A DNA stretch of 64,000 nucleotides, from positions 1 through 64,000 of the forward strand of contig CAWIYI010000014.1 of assembly GCA_963840245.1 (NCBI GenBank). Reading direction: 5' to 3'. The stretch comes from Bog-473 sp963840245. GTDB taxonomy: Bacteria; Actinomycetota; Acidimicrobiia; Acidimicrobiales; RAAP-2. Under the pieces are notes generated by a model that was given only the letters and a program-made list of their open reading frames with translations, had not been told where the DNA came from and ran no database searches. This document shows, piece by piece, positions 35,534 to 44,440 of this stretch. Within the stretch, counting starts at the first letter, position 1. Every line of letters starts with the position of its first letter. The translations under genes and the position numbers were made by a program.

Positions 35534-36787
35534 ATGCACCCGATCAATCGTCCCCATCGCACGGCCTTTGCCGTCCTGGCTGCCGCAGTGGTCGGCTTGC
35601 CGCTGTCCCTGATGGCGACGACCACGGCGCCCGCCGGCGCAGCGCCGGCGCCGATCACCATTGCGTACGTCACCGACTTGACCGGTGAGGGCGGGTCCCA
35701 GAACTCGACGTCGCCCGCCGGGTTCAACGCGCGGATCGCCATGCAGAACGCGGAAGGTGGCGTGAACGGCCACAAGCTCGTCGGCCTCGTGATCGACGAC
35801 CAGACCAGTCCCTCGCAGATCGCGACCGCGGTGCAGGAGGCCGACTCCAAGGCCTTCGGGATCGTCTCGCAGAGCCCGCTGATGTTCCTCGCCGCCAAGT
35901 ACCCCAACCAGGCGGGCGTCCCGGTGACGGGGACCTACGACGACGGACCCGAGTGGGGCACGCAGCCCTACACGAACATGTTCGCCTCGGACGAGGGGAG
36001 TGTGAACCCGAAGTACCCGGTCAACACGCAGATCGGCAACTTCCTCAAGGCCCACGGGGGCACGGTGCTCGCCTCGTACGGGTACGGGATCTCACCCTCC
36101 TCGAGCCGGGCGGCCATCGCCACCGCCGATTCGTTCAAGCACGCGGGCGGCAAGGTCGGTGTGCTCGACACCACCGTGCCGTTCGGCAGCGTTGCGTTCA
36201 CCCCTGAGGCACTGGTCGCCAAGCAGAAGGGCGTCAACGCGATGGTGCCGGCGATGGACGCCAACTCGAACTACGCCCTGGCGGAGGCACTCAAGCAATC
36301 CGGGGTCAAGTTGAAGGCGACCCTCTTCGCGACCGGCTACCAGCCCGACGTCATCAACTCCCCGGCCTGGCAGACCTTGCAAGGCGACTACTTCCTGTCC
36401 CTCTTCCGCCCGTGGTCGCTCCCCAACGCCGGCACCCAGCAGATGCAGGCCGCCATGGAGAAGTACGCGCACTTCACCAAGAGCCAGTTCCCGAACCTCG
36501 GGCAGTACGAGGCGTGGGCGGGGGCCGACCTCATGATCAAAGGACTCCAGATGGCGGGGCCGAACCCGACGCGGGCGGCCGTCATCAAGGACCTCCGGGG
36601 GCTGAAGTCCTACAACGTCAACGGCCTCCTGCCCCAGTCCATCAACTACTCGACGATCTTCGGGAAGGACCTGCCGAAGCAGTGCACCTGGGTCATGCAA
36701 GCCGGCAAGACCGGGTTCACGGCGGTGTCGTCGCAGCCGATCTGCGGTACGGACCTCCCCGGGACGTCGACGGCGAGCAGTTCGTAG
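35534..36787 (+). CDS. ABC transporter substrate-binding protein, Liv/amide type
   Basis: 417 residues from ATG 35534 (GGGGGAGGG upstream). The signal peptide runs through AFAVLAAAVVGLPLSLMATT and is cut near AGAAPAP. The mature part starts ITIAYVTDLTGEGGSQNSTS and contains NAEGGVNGHKLVGLVIDDQT, as in Peripla_BP_6 proteins. It is a close paralogue of the orphan protein at 49934-51190: shared blocks include NAEGGVNGHK, DGPEWGT, SYGYGISPSSSR and ADLMIKGLQ. It completes the Liv operon that begins at 31769 and is followed by a strong hairpin terminator. Confidence 0.93.
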   Translation: MHPINRPHRTAFAVLAAAVVGLPLSLMATTTAPAGAAPAPITIAYVTDLTGEGGSQNSTSPAGFNARIAMQNAEGGVNGHKLVGLVIDDQTSPSQIATAVQEADSKAFGIVSQSPLMFLAAKYPNQAGVPVTGTYDDGPEWGTQPYTNMFASDEGSVNPKYPVNTQIGNFLKAHGGTVLASYGYGISPSSSRAAIATADSFKHAGGKVGVLDTTVPFGSVAFTPEALVAKQKGVNAMVPAMDANSNYALAEALKQSGVKLKATLFATGYQPDVINSPAWQTLQGDYFLSLFRPWSLPNAGTQQMQAAMEKYAHFTKSQFPNLGQYEAWAGADLMIKGLQMAGPNPTRAAVIKDLRGLKSYNVNGLLPQSINYSTIFGKDLPKQCTWVMQAGKTGFTAVSSQPICGTDLPGTSTASSS

Positions 36788-36807
36788 GCGCTCGGTCAGA
36801 GTGTGAT

Positions 36808-36843
36808 GACGATCCGCCGGCGCCAGCGCGCCGGCGGATCGTC
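36808..36843. terminator. Strong bidirectional terminator hairpin, 16-bp perfect stem
   Basis: GACGATCCGCCGGCGC (36808-36823), loop CAGC, then the exact complement (36828-36843). It lies between the binding-protein stop and the convergent enoyl-CoA hydratase, serves both strands, and lacks a U tract. Confidence 0.8.
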
Positions 36844-36901
36844 GCGTCCGGGCCCGGTGATCCTCGCCTCTGTCCGGCGGAAGCGGTCCGGGCCAGCGGA
36901 A

Positions 36902-37738
36902 TCAGCGCAGGCGCCACTCGGGGTGGGGGGCCTGAAACGTCTCCTGGCCTTCTGCGATGTTCTGGAACTGGGTTCCGAGCGAGACGAACGACGACACCTG
37001 GGCGCGAGCGTCCCGCCGGGAAAGCTCATGGGCCATCCACACCGCACGCACGGTGCCCTGAACGGCGTACACCGGCGCGGAGGCGATCGCCCGCGCCACC
37101 CACATCGCCCGCTCCATGAGCTCGGCCAGGGGAGTGATCTCCGAGACGAGGCCCATCTGGTGGGCCCGCTCCGCGGACATGCGCTCGTGCGCCCCGAGCA
37201 GCACCAGACGCATGGTCTCGCCAAACGGCAGCTTCTGCAGGAGGTGCATGGACTCGAAACCGGCCACCATCCCGTAGGTCACGTGGGGGTCGAAGAACGT
37301 CGCGTTCTCCGCCGCGATGATGATGTCGGACTCGCCGAGCAGGTACAGGGCCCCAGCGCAGGCCATGCCGTTCACCGCGGCGATCACCGGCTTCCAGAGG
37401 TCGTTCTCCTTCGGGTTGATGTTGATCCCGGGGTCGTTGTACTGGAACGGCGTCGACACGGGCCCGGTCTGGTTGGCCATCTTCAGCCGGCGCTCCTCGT
37501 CGATCAGGTACTCCTGCTCGATCAATTCGGCACGATCGATGCCCGTACAGAAGGCCTTCTCGCCGGCACCGGTCAAGATGATGGCACGGACGTCGTCGTT
37601 CCGACGCAATGACTGCCACATGGAGCGCATCTCCACCTGCATCTGCTGGTCGAACGCGTTGTGCACCTCTGGACGGTTGAGCGTGACGGTTGCCACACCG
37701 TCATCCTCTTCGTACAGCAGTGTCTCGTACGTCTCCAA
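36902..37738 (-). CDS. Enoyl-CoA hydratase/isomerase family protein
   Basis: 278 residues. CoA-binding loop AFCTGIDRAELIEQEY and oxyanion loop NGMACAGALYLLGESDIIIA are clear. After the latter, FFDPHVTYGMVAGFESM is where the catalytic acid usually lies, and it is not the standard Glu position, so activity may differ from a simple hydratase. It begins at ATG 37738 and is followed downstream on the same strand only by the terminator. The upstream neighbour on this strand is the DUF427 gene, 78 bp away. Confidence 0.9.
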   Translation of the reverse strand: METYETLLYEEDDGVATVTLNRPEVHNAFDQQMQVEMRSMWQSLRRNDDVRAIILTGAGEKAFCTGIDRAELIEQEYLIDEERRLKMANQTGPVSTPFQYNDPGININPKENDLWKPVIAAVNGMACAGALYLLGESDIIIAAENATFFDPHVTYGMVAGFESMHLLQKLPFGETMRLVLLGAHERMSAERAHQMGLVSEITPLAELMERAMWVARAIASAPVYAVQGTVRAVWMAHELSRRDARAQVSSFVSLGTQFQNIAEGQETFQAPHPEWRLR

Positions 37739-37816
37739 CTCGAGGCCCCCAATTCCACCCGACAGAGCTCGAACGTCACATTAGCGGGACGCGTTTTCAG
37801 GGGCCCGAGGGGCCGG

Positions 37817-38497
37817 TCAGCCCGCCTCCGGGAGGTCGTGCACGACGGTGACCCTGCTGCCGTCGAAGCTCAAGAAGTGCCCCAGCGGCACTGACTCGGG
37901 AAGGGGATCCTCGTAGCTCCAGGCGATGTCGTCCATGACGACGTCCCCGAGGTGCGCCGTCCAGTACGTGGCGGTGCCCTTGTACGGGCAGTAGGTCCGG
38001 GTCGCGCTCGTCCGCAGCAGGTCCATGCGCACGAAGCGAGGGTCGACGTAGAGCCGGGGCTCCAGCGCGGTCTCGTAGACCACGAGGGTGTCCGCGGTGT
38101 CGACCAGCGTGGTGGCGGCGGCCTCGACCCGGAGCCGCCGTCCGGAGTGCAAGGAGTCGACACGGTGGTAGGGGTTGCGCGGGTGCCCGAAGACCTCCTC
38201 GTCCTCCTCGAACCAGGCGTCCACGGCGTCCCAGGCCACCGTGACATAGCCCGGGGCATCGCTGTCGGGCTGTGCCGCCACACCCACGACGTCGCCGGCC
38301 GGGAAGGCGTAGGTCGGCGGGCACCCCGGTCGGTGCACCAGCAGGGTGCGCTCGCTGTCGACCACGGTCGCGCCGTCCCTCATGCCGCGGACGCGCCGGC
38401 GGTGCGGCTCCATGTAGGTGACGGGTCCGGGCATCGGCGCCGTGAAACGTCCCGCGGGCCGGGCGCTCAGCGGCCCGCGTCCGGTGGTCAGGCTCAC
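37817..38497 (-). CDS. DUF427 domain-containing protein
   Basis: About 226 residues from GTG 38497, which overlaps the stop of the upstream thioesterase fusion (GTGA). Two DUF427 repeats can be recognised: RDGATVVDSERTLLVHRPGC, then YAFPAGDVVG, and later TLVDTADTLVVYETALEPRL, then CPYKGTATYWTAHLGDVVMD with the typical CPYKG-ATYW motif. The molecular function of DUF427 is unestablished. Direct overlap with a gene that itself carries a DUF427 half next to a thioesterase suggests a role in acyl-CoA or related metabolism. Confidence 0.88.
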   Translation of the reverse strand: MSLTTGRGPLSARPAGRFTAPMPGPVTYMEPHRRRVRGMRDGATVVDSERTLLVHRPGCPPTYAFPAGDVVGVAAQPDSDAPGYVTVAWDAVDAWFEEDEEVFGHPRNPYHRVDSLHSGRRLRVEAAATTLVDTADTLVVYETALEPRLYVDPRFVRMDLLRTSATRTYCPYKGTATYWTAHLGDVVMDDIAWSYEDPLPESVPLGHFLSFDGSRVTVVHDLPEAG

Positions 38498-39699
38498 AGT
38501 GCCGTCCTGTCGTCGACGGTCCCGGTGCCGGCGGGGAAGGGGCGGACCATCGCCTCGACGGTGAAGGAGGCCAACAGGTCGCCCGCCTCGTCGTGCACCC
38601 GGCACTCCGAGTGCGTCATGCCGTCGCCGGCGAAGGTCGAGAGGTGGTGGTAGAGCATCCACTCGTCGGCGCGCACCTCACGGTGGAGCGAGAGGTTGAT
38701 CGCATTGATTCCCATGGAGAGCGTCCGGTGCGCCTGCTCCTGGCTGATGCCGGCGTGGGGCCGCAGGGCTGCGGCGATCGACATGTGACCCGAGAACTGT
38801 GCCAGCAGGCCCGCGTGCACAGCGTGCTCCTCGGGCACCTCGCGGAAACGCACCCAGGCGTCGACCACCGGCGGCCCGACCGGCGCGTCCGGATCGTTGG
38901 TGTAGGCGCCGTCGACCACCCTGATGTCACGGCCGGTCACGCCCATATCGTACGGTTCGCACTCGTACGGTCCGGCCACGTCCGGTGGGTCCGCGGCGTG
39001 CCGGATGAGGTCCTCGGACGGGACGTCGAGGAGCAGGGTGCCTGCGGCACAGCACCGTGCCCCTTGGAGGACCCGGACGGCCAGGCCGGTGAAGATCCGG
39101 CCGGTGCTCAGCTCCTCCAGCTCGAACCGGAGCGGTTGCCCCGCATCGGCGGATCGCAGGAAGATCATGCTCGCGGAGGCGACCCTTCGCCCCGCCGCGT
39201 GGCGAGCGGCCGCGACGATCGCCTGCCCGAGCATCTGACTGCCTTCGACGACCGGCCGCCGCCCGTCGCTCCGGGCGACGCCGACGAAGGAGAGGCCGCC
39301 ATCGGAGCGGACGTCCAACTGGTCGATCAGGTGCGCGGCATCGCCCCAGGTGGGGAAGCGCTTGATGGTCACATCTCGTGGGTCGTCACCCTCGCGACCA
39401 TCGGAGACCTCGATCCGCACCCGGTCCTGGTCGAAGGCTCCGAATCCGGCCAGCGTGCCCTCGGCGTCCGGGGGAGGTTCGACCACGGCCTGCCGACGCC
39501 CCTCGCCCTCGAGCCGCTCCACGTCGATGTCGGCGAGGGGGAAGTAGAGGACGGCCGGTCGACCGGGCTCCTCCAGGCACAGGCACGAATCGGACTCCGC
39601 GACGAGAGCGCCGTCCGACCAGGCGCTCGCCCGGTACGGGTATCGCTCGACGAGACTCACTGGCCGGTGAGCGACGAGCTCAGCCGTCCCCGGTGGCAC
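38494..39699 (-). CDS. DUF427 domain fused to a TesB-like acyl-CoA thioesterase
   Basis: About 401 residues. The N-terminal 110 residues are DUF427-like (RYPYRASAWSDGALVAESDS, VLYFPLADIDVERL); the rest is a double hotdog thioesterase: VEGSQMLGQAIVAAARHAAG and, in the second half, LRPHAGISQEQAHRTLSMGI and HREVRADEWMLYHHLSTFAG. The fusion joins a domain of unknown function to a CoA-thioester hydrolase. The start is GTG 39699 or TTG 39708, both overlapping the SDR gene; GTG 39660 is a later option. It is in one operon with SDR 39680-40432 and DUF427 37817-38497. Confidence 0.85.
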   Translation of the reverse strand: MPPGTAELVAHRPVSLVERYPYRASAWSDGALVAESDSCLCLEEPGRPAVLYFPLADIDVERLEGEGRRQAVVEPPPDAEGTLAGFGAFDQDRVRIEVSDGREGDDPRDVTIKRFPTWGDAAHLIDQLDVRSDGGLSFVGVARSDGRRPVVEGSQMLGQAIVAAARHAAGRRVASASMIFLRSADAGQPLRFELEELSTGRIFTGLAVRVLQGARCCAAGTLLLDVPSEDLIRHAADPPDVAGPYECEPYDMGVTGRDIRVVDGAYTNDPDAPVGPPVVDAWVRFREVPEEHAVHAGLLAQFSGHMSIAAALRPHAGISQEQAHRTLSMGINAINLSLHREVRADEWMLYHHLSTFAGDGMTHSECRVHDEAGDLLASFTVEAMVRPFPAGTGTVDDRTAL

Positions 39700-40432
39700 G
39701 GGAGGCAACCGTCACCGAAGGAATGGCGACGCTGCCGCCTTGGCGTAGGAGCGAGTCGACGATGGCGATGAGGTCCTCGATCCCCACGAAGGCACCGCTC
39801 ATGTACTTGCGGTCCAACCACACCTGCATGACCTCGGCCGCGAGCTCCTGATCCCACCCGTTGGCGAACTCGGGCACGGAGTCGCCCTCGCCGCCCATGC
39901 ACTCGCCCACGACGACCCTCGTGAACCCCACGGTCGGGTGCTCACCCCGCCAGGCCTCGACCAGCTTGTCGAGCGCCGCCTTGCTGACTGCGTAGGCGCC
40001 CAGACCCGGCCACGGGGGGGTCATCGACGCGCTCACCGACGAGAGATAGACCGCCGTGCCGGACGACTCGGTGAGATGGGGGACGGCCGCCGCCGTCACC
40101 AGCGCCGCACCGATGACGTTGGTGTCGAAGACGCGCCTCCACGTCTCGGCGTCGGTGTCGACCAGGCGGGCCAGGGGCCCGATCCCGGGCGCATAGACGA
40201 GGGCGTCGATGCCGCCGAGACCCTCGGCGGCCTGGTTGATGGCGGACCGGCAGGACTCGGTGCTCGTCACGTCACAGGTGAGGGCGAGCGTCCCGGGACC
40301 GGCCTCCTCGGCGGCGCTTTCGAGACGCTGTTGCCGTCGGGCGAGCAGCGCGGTCTCGGCCCCGCGCCGCGCGAGCCCGATGCCGAGACAGCGCCCCAGC
40401 CCGCTCGAAGCTCCCACGACCACCGTTCGCAT
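39680..40432 (-). CDS. SDR-family oxidoreductase
   Basis: 250 residues, classical SDR. NAD(P)-binding VVVGASSGLGRCLGIGLARR at the N terminus; the arginine pair ARRQQR after strand 2 favours NADP(H). Active site: serine in VYLSSVSAS and YAVSK. The C-terminal part (VEAWRGEHPTVGFTRVVVGE) lacks the usual PG motif. First gene of the SDR-thioesterase-DUF427 operon, divergent from the rhamnosidase gene. Confidence 0.9.
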   Translation of the reverse strand: MRTVVVGASSGLGRCLGIGLARRGAETALLARRQQRLESAAEEAGPGTLALTCDVTSTESCRSAINQAAEGLGGIDALVYAPGIGPLARLVDTDAETWRRVFDTNVIGAALVTAAAVPHLTESSGTAVYLSSVSASMTPPWPGLGAYAVSKAALDKLVEAWRGEHPTVGFTRVVVGECMGGEGDSVPEFANGWDQELAAEVMQVWLDRKYMSGAFVGIEDLIAIVDSLLRQGGSVAIPSVTVASRATGDG

Positions 40433-40541
40433 GTTCCTCCTCCTGAGACCTGGTGCCGCCGATGTTAGACAGGGTTCGAAGGGTCGACGCCAAATGCCCG
40501 AAGCCGTACGCTTGCCGGCGAGACATCATGACCTCGTCCAC

Positions 40542-43114
40542 GTGAACGCACCGTCGCACCTCGGGGTCGAACATCTCGGCGCCTCCGTCCTCGGTCTCGG
40601 CGAGCGCCGCCCTCGGCTTTCGTGGCGGCTCCCCACCGGCTCCACGCGCCAAGAGGCCCACGCCATCGAGATCGACGGCCGTGATCTGGGTCGGTCCGAG
40701 TCCGAAGACTGTGTGCTCGTCCCATGGCCCGGGGACCCCCTGGCCTCCCGGCAACGGGTCGTCTGGCGGGTCAAGGTCTGGACGGACGGCGGCGAGAGCG
40801 AATGGTCGAGGCCGGCCTGGTTCGAGACGGGACTGCTCGAACAATCCGACTGGGTCGCCCGCTGGATCGAGCCGTACGAAGCCGAACGGTCCGCCCACAT
40901 GCTGCGCCACACCTTCCGACTGGCGGCACCTGCGGCCCAAGCCAGGATCTACGCCACGGCGCACGGGATCTACGAGACGTTCCTCAACGGCGAGCGTGTC
41001 GGAGACGTCGAGCTGGCGCCGGGCTTCACCAGTTACCCGACCACGTTGCACGTCCAGGTCTACGACGTGGGGGACCTTCTCGTCAGTGGGGAGAACGAGT
41101 GGGAGGTCGTGCTCTCCGACGGCTGGTGGCGCGGGCACACGGGCTTCTTCCAGCTGGCCGACGGTTACGGCGGTGCGCTTGCCTTCCTCGGGCAGCTCCA
41201 TGCCGACGATGTCGTCATCACCAGTGGCCCGCAATGGTGGTCGGCCACCGGGCCGCTGCTGACCGCCGACCTCATGGCGGGGCAGAGCGAGGACCACCGG
41301 GCCCGGCCCACCGCATGGCAACCCGTTTCGGTCGCCGACCACGGCCTGGGGCGCCTCTCCTACTCCCCGGCCCCGCCGACGCGCCGGGTGCAGGAGCTCC
41401 GTCCGGTCGCCGTCACCCGTCCCCATCCCGATCGTCAGGTTGTCGACCTCGGGCAGAACATCAACGGCTGGCTGCGCCTGAGTGATCTCGGGCCGGCCGG
41501 CACCGAACTGACCATCGTGCACGGCGAGTTCCTGAACGAGGCCGGCGACGTGACCCAGGACCATCTCTCGCCCGACTTCCTCGGCGAGAAGAAGCACGTC
41601 GGCATGATCGACCGTGTCGTTGCTGCGGGGAGCCCGGGGGAGGTGTTCGAACCGCGCCACACGACGCACGGCTTCCAGTTCGCGCGCATCGAGGGCCATC
41701 CCGGGCGGCTCACCCCCGACGACGTCACCGGAGTCGTCGTGCACACCGACCTCCGCCGCACGGGATGGTTCCGCTGCAGCGACGAGCGGCTGAACCGGCT
41801 CCACGACATCACCGAGTGGTCGTTCCGCGACAACGCCTGCGAGATCCCGACCGACTGCCCGCAGCGCGAACGGGCCGGCTGGACCGGTGACTGGCAGCTG
41901 TTCATTCCGACCGGCGCCTTCCTCTACGACGTCGCCGGCTTCTCGCTCAAGTGGTTGCGGGACCTGATGGCCGAGCAGCTGGACGACGGCCGGATCACCA
42001 ACTACGTGCCGGACGCTCTGCGCCAGCGCATGCCGAGCTCGGAGCATTGGTTGTTCCGGCAAGGGTCATCGGGGTGGGGCGACGCGGTCGTGATGGTCCC
42101 GTGGGAGATGTGGCGCGCCTACGGGGACCGGGACGTGCTGGCCGAGCTCTGGCCTTCGATGGTGATGTGGGTCGACTTCGCGGCCACGGCGGCGCGGACG
42201 CTGCGGTACCCCGGCCGAGCGGAGGCCCGCCCGCAGCCCGGCACCCCACGAGGAGTTCCTGTGGGACGGTGGTTACCACTGGGGCGAATGGCTCGAGCCC
42301 GGTGCGCAGTCCGACGATCACATGCAGATCGATCAGGGCTCGGTCGCGACCGCGTTCCTCCAGCACTCGGCCGCGCTGGCCGCTCGCATCGGCCGGCTGC
42401 TCGGCCACGATACCGAGGCCGGCCGCTTCGAGGACCTGGCCGCGAACGTGCTCGAGGCCTGGCGTACCGAGTTCATCGGCCCCGACGGCGCACTCACGCC
42501 GGACACCCAGGCCAACCACGTGCGGGCCCTCGCCTTCGGCCTGGTTCCCGACGAGCTCCGGTCGCCGCACGGCGGAGCGGCTGGTCGCACTGATACGAGA
42601 GGCCGGGACGCACCTCGGCACCGGCTTCCTGGCCACGCCGTACCTGTTGCCCGTCCTGGCCGACACCGGCCATCTCGACGTGGCCTACGAGCTGCTCCTG
42701 CAGGACACGCCGCCTTCGTGGCTCGCCATGGTCGAGCGCGGGGCGACGACGGTGTGGGAGCTGTGGGAGGGCATCGACACGGACGGCGTGCCGCACGAGT
42801 CGCTGAACCACTACAGCAAGGGCGCCGTCATCTCGTTCCTGCACAACTACGTCGCAGGCATCACCCTCCTCGACGGGTACCCCGCCTACCGGCGCTTCCG
42901 GGTCGAGCCCCGACCCGGTGGAGAGCTCACATGGGCCGAGGCCGTGCACGACTCGCCCTACGGGCGCATCGAGTCCGCCTGGCACCTCGACGGATCCTCC
43001 CTCCGCCTGACGGTCACCGTGCCGCCGGGCACCGTGGCCGACGTCGTTCTCCCAGACGGCACCCGGCGTGACCAGGGGCCGGGCACCACGACGTACGACT
43101 GCGCGACCCGCTGA
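40542..43114 (+). CDS. Glycoside hydrolase family 78 alpha-L-rhamnosidase; two frame breaks
   Basis: N-terminal Bac_rhamnosid domains begin VEHLGASVLGLGERRPRLSW; the carbohydrate-binding part contains GIYETFLNGERVGD; the catalytic (alpha/alpha)6 region has DCPQRERAGWTGDWQ and WDGGYHWGEWLEPG. The product releases terminal L-rhamnose from plant glycosides. No signal peptide, so it acts in the cytosol. Frame breaks: removing G42240 restores RPQPAPHEEFLWDGG, and removing T42562 restores PDELRRRTAERLVALI. The start is GTG 40542 or ATG 40494; neither has a good Shine-Dalgarno. Confidence 0.88.
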
Positions 43115-43154
43115 GGCCGGCGGCCCACCACGCGCCGTCCGCCCGGTGCCTCAC

Positions 43155-43177
43155 CCCGGTTCTCAACCCGGTTCTCA
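43155..43177 (+). promoter_or_regulatory. Two CCCGGTTCTCA direct repeats upstream of the amidohydrolase
   Basis: CCCGGTTCTCA occurs at 43155-43165 and 43167-43177, a 12-bp period (slightly over one helical turn), 19 bp before ATG 43196. GTTCTCA also occurs twice upstream of the 48312 gene, so the heptamer may be a regulator half-site. Inference only. Confidence 0.35.
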
Positions 43178-43234
43178 CCTGCTGCAATCGTTAGCATGAG
43201 CACGAGCACGACTGACGTGCTGAAAGGGGGGACG

Positions 43235-44422
43235 ATGTCGAAGACCGCGATCATCTCGGTGGACGGACACGTCCGGGCCTCACGGAGTGACTACCGGAAC
43301 TACGTCGAGAAGCAGTACCTCGACGTCTTCGACGAGTGGGTGAGAGCCGAGGAGGCTGCCGGGGCGCCCGAGAGCGGGAATCTGAGCCCGAGCCTCGACC
43401 CGACCTCGCAGTGGGACTCGGACCTCCGCCTCAAGGACATGGAGAGCCAGGGCGTCGTGGCCGAGGTGCTGTTCCCCAACGGGCTGCCGTTCCAGAGCAG
43501 GCCGGCAGACGACGTCGGCACGTTCTCGGCCCCTGGCCTCAACCGTCAAGCGCGGCTGGCCTACAACCGCTGGCTCGCCGACTTCTGCGCGCAGACCCCG
43601 GGCCGTCGAGCCGGCCAGGCACTCGTCTCGTTCGACGATGTCGAACTGGCGGTCGGGGACATCCGCTGGGCCAAGGAGCACGGCCTGGGTGGAGTGATGA
43701 TGCCCGCACTGCTCCCGGGTGGGACGTTCTTCTTCGATCCCGCGCTCGACCCGGTGTGGGCCACCTGCGTCGAGGTCGACCTCCCGATCAGCCAGCACGG
43801 CGGTTCAGGGGCGCCCACCTACGGGCCTCCGGGGTTCGCCGCCATCATGACGCTCGCGCTCGAGCACTCCTTCTACTCCGGGCGCTCGCTCGCGCAGATG
43901 ATCCTCGGAGGGGTGTTCGAGCGCTTCCCGGACCTCCGGGTCGCCTTCGTGGAGACGGAGGCGGATTGGATCGCCCCCACCATCCGAAAGCTGGACCGTC
44001 GGCTGTCCTGGGGCGACGACTGGACCGGATGGGCCCAGACGATGCAGCGCATGCGTCAATTCACGGGCTCGGCTCGCGAGTACTGGGCGTCCAACTGCTT
44101 CGCCGGCATTTCACCTTTCACCGAGGACCAGGTTCCCCTCGCCGAGCTGGCGCGTCCGAGCGCCGAGTACGAGCCGTTCGCCATCGGGTGCGACAACGCC
44201 ATGTTCGGCGTCGACTATCCCCACTTCGAATCGATCTTCCCCGGGACGGAAGTCCATACGCACGCGTTGTTGCAAAATTCGAGTATCAGCGCGGCGGTAG
44301 CCCGCAAGATCCTCTGCGAGAACGCGGCAGGCGTGTACGGCTTCGATCTGGGACGACTCGCACCCGACATCGAACGGGTCGGTTTCGAGGTCGACGGGCT
44401 GCACGCGTCCGATCGCCGCTGA
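43235..44422 (+). CDS. Amidohydrolase 2 family protein
   Basis: 395 residues from ATG 43235, preceded by AAAGGGGGG; an in-frame ATG at 43196 would add 13 residues but has no ribosome-binding site. Metal motif ISVDGHVRASRSDYRNYVEK; end motif FGVDYPHFESIFPGTE. It is the fourth family member in the window and the most divergent at the N terminus. It sits between the rhamnosidase and the GH1 gene, so its substrate may be an aglycone or its breakdown product; that is inference. Confidence 0.88.
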   Translation: MSKTAIISVDGHVRASRSDYRNYVEKQYLDVFDEWVRAEEAAGAPESGNLSPSLDPTSQWDSDLRLKDMESQGVVAEVLFPNGLPFQSRPADDVGTFSAPGLNRQARLAYNRWLADFCAQTPGRRAGQALVSFDDVELAVGDIRWAKEHGLGGVMMPALLPGGTFFFDPALDPVWATCVEVDLPISQHGGSGAPTYGPPGFAAIMTLALEHSFYSGRSLAQMILGGVFERFPDLRVAFVETEADWIAPTIRKLDRRLSWGDDWTGWAQTMQRMRQFTGSAREYWASNCFAGISPFTEDQVPLAELARPSAEYEPFAIGCDNAMFGVDYPHFESIFPGTEVHTHALLQNSSISAAVARKILCENAAGVYGFDLGRLAPDIERVGFEVDGLHASDRR

Positions 44423-44440
44423 CGCAGGGTCCTCCGCGCT

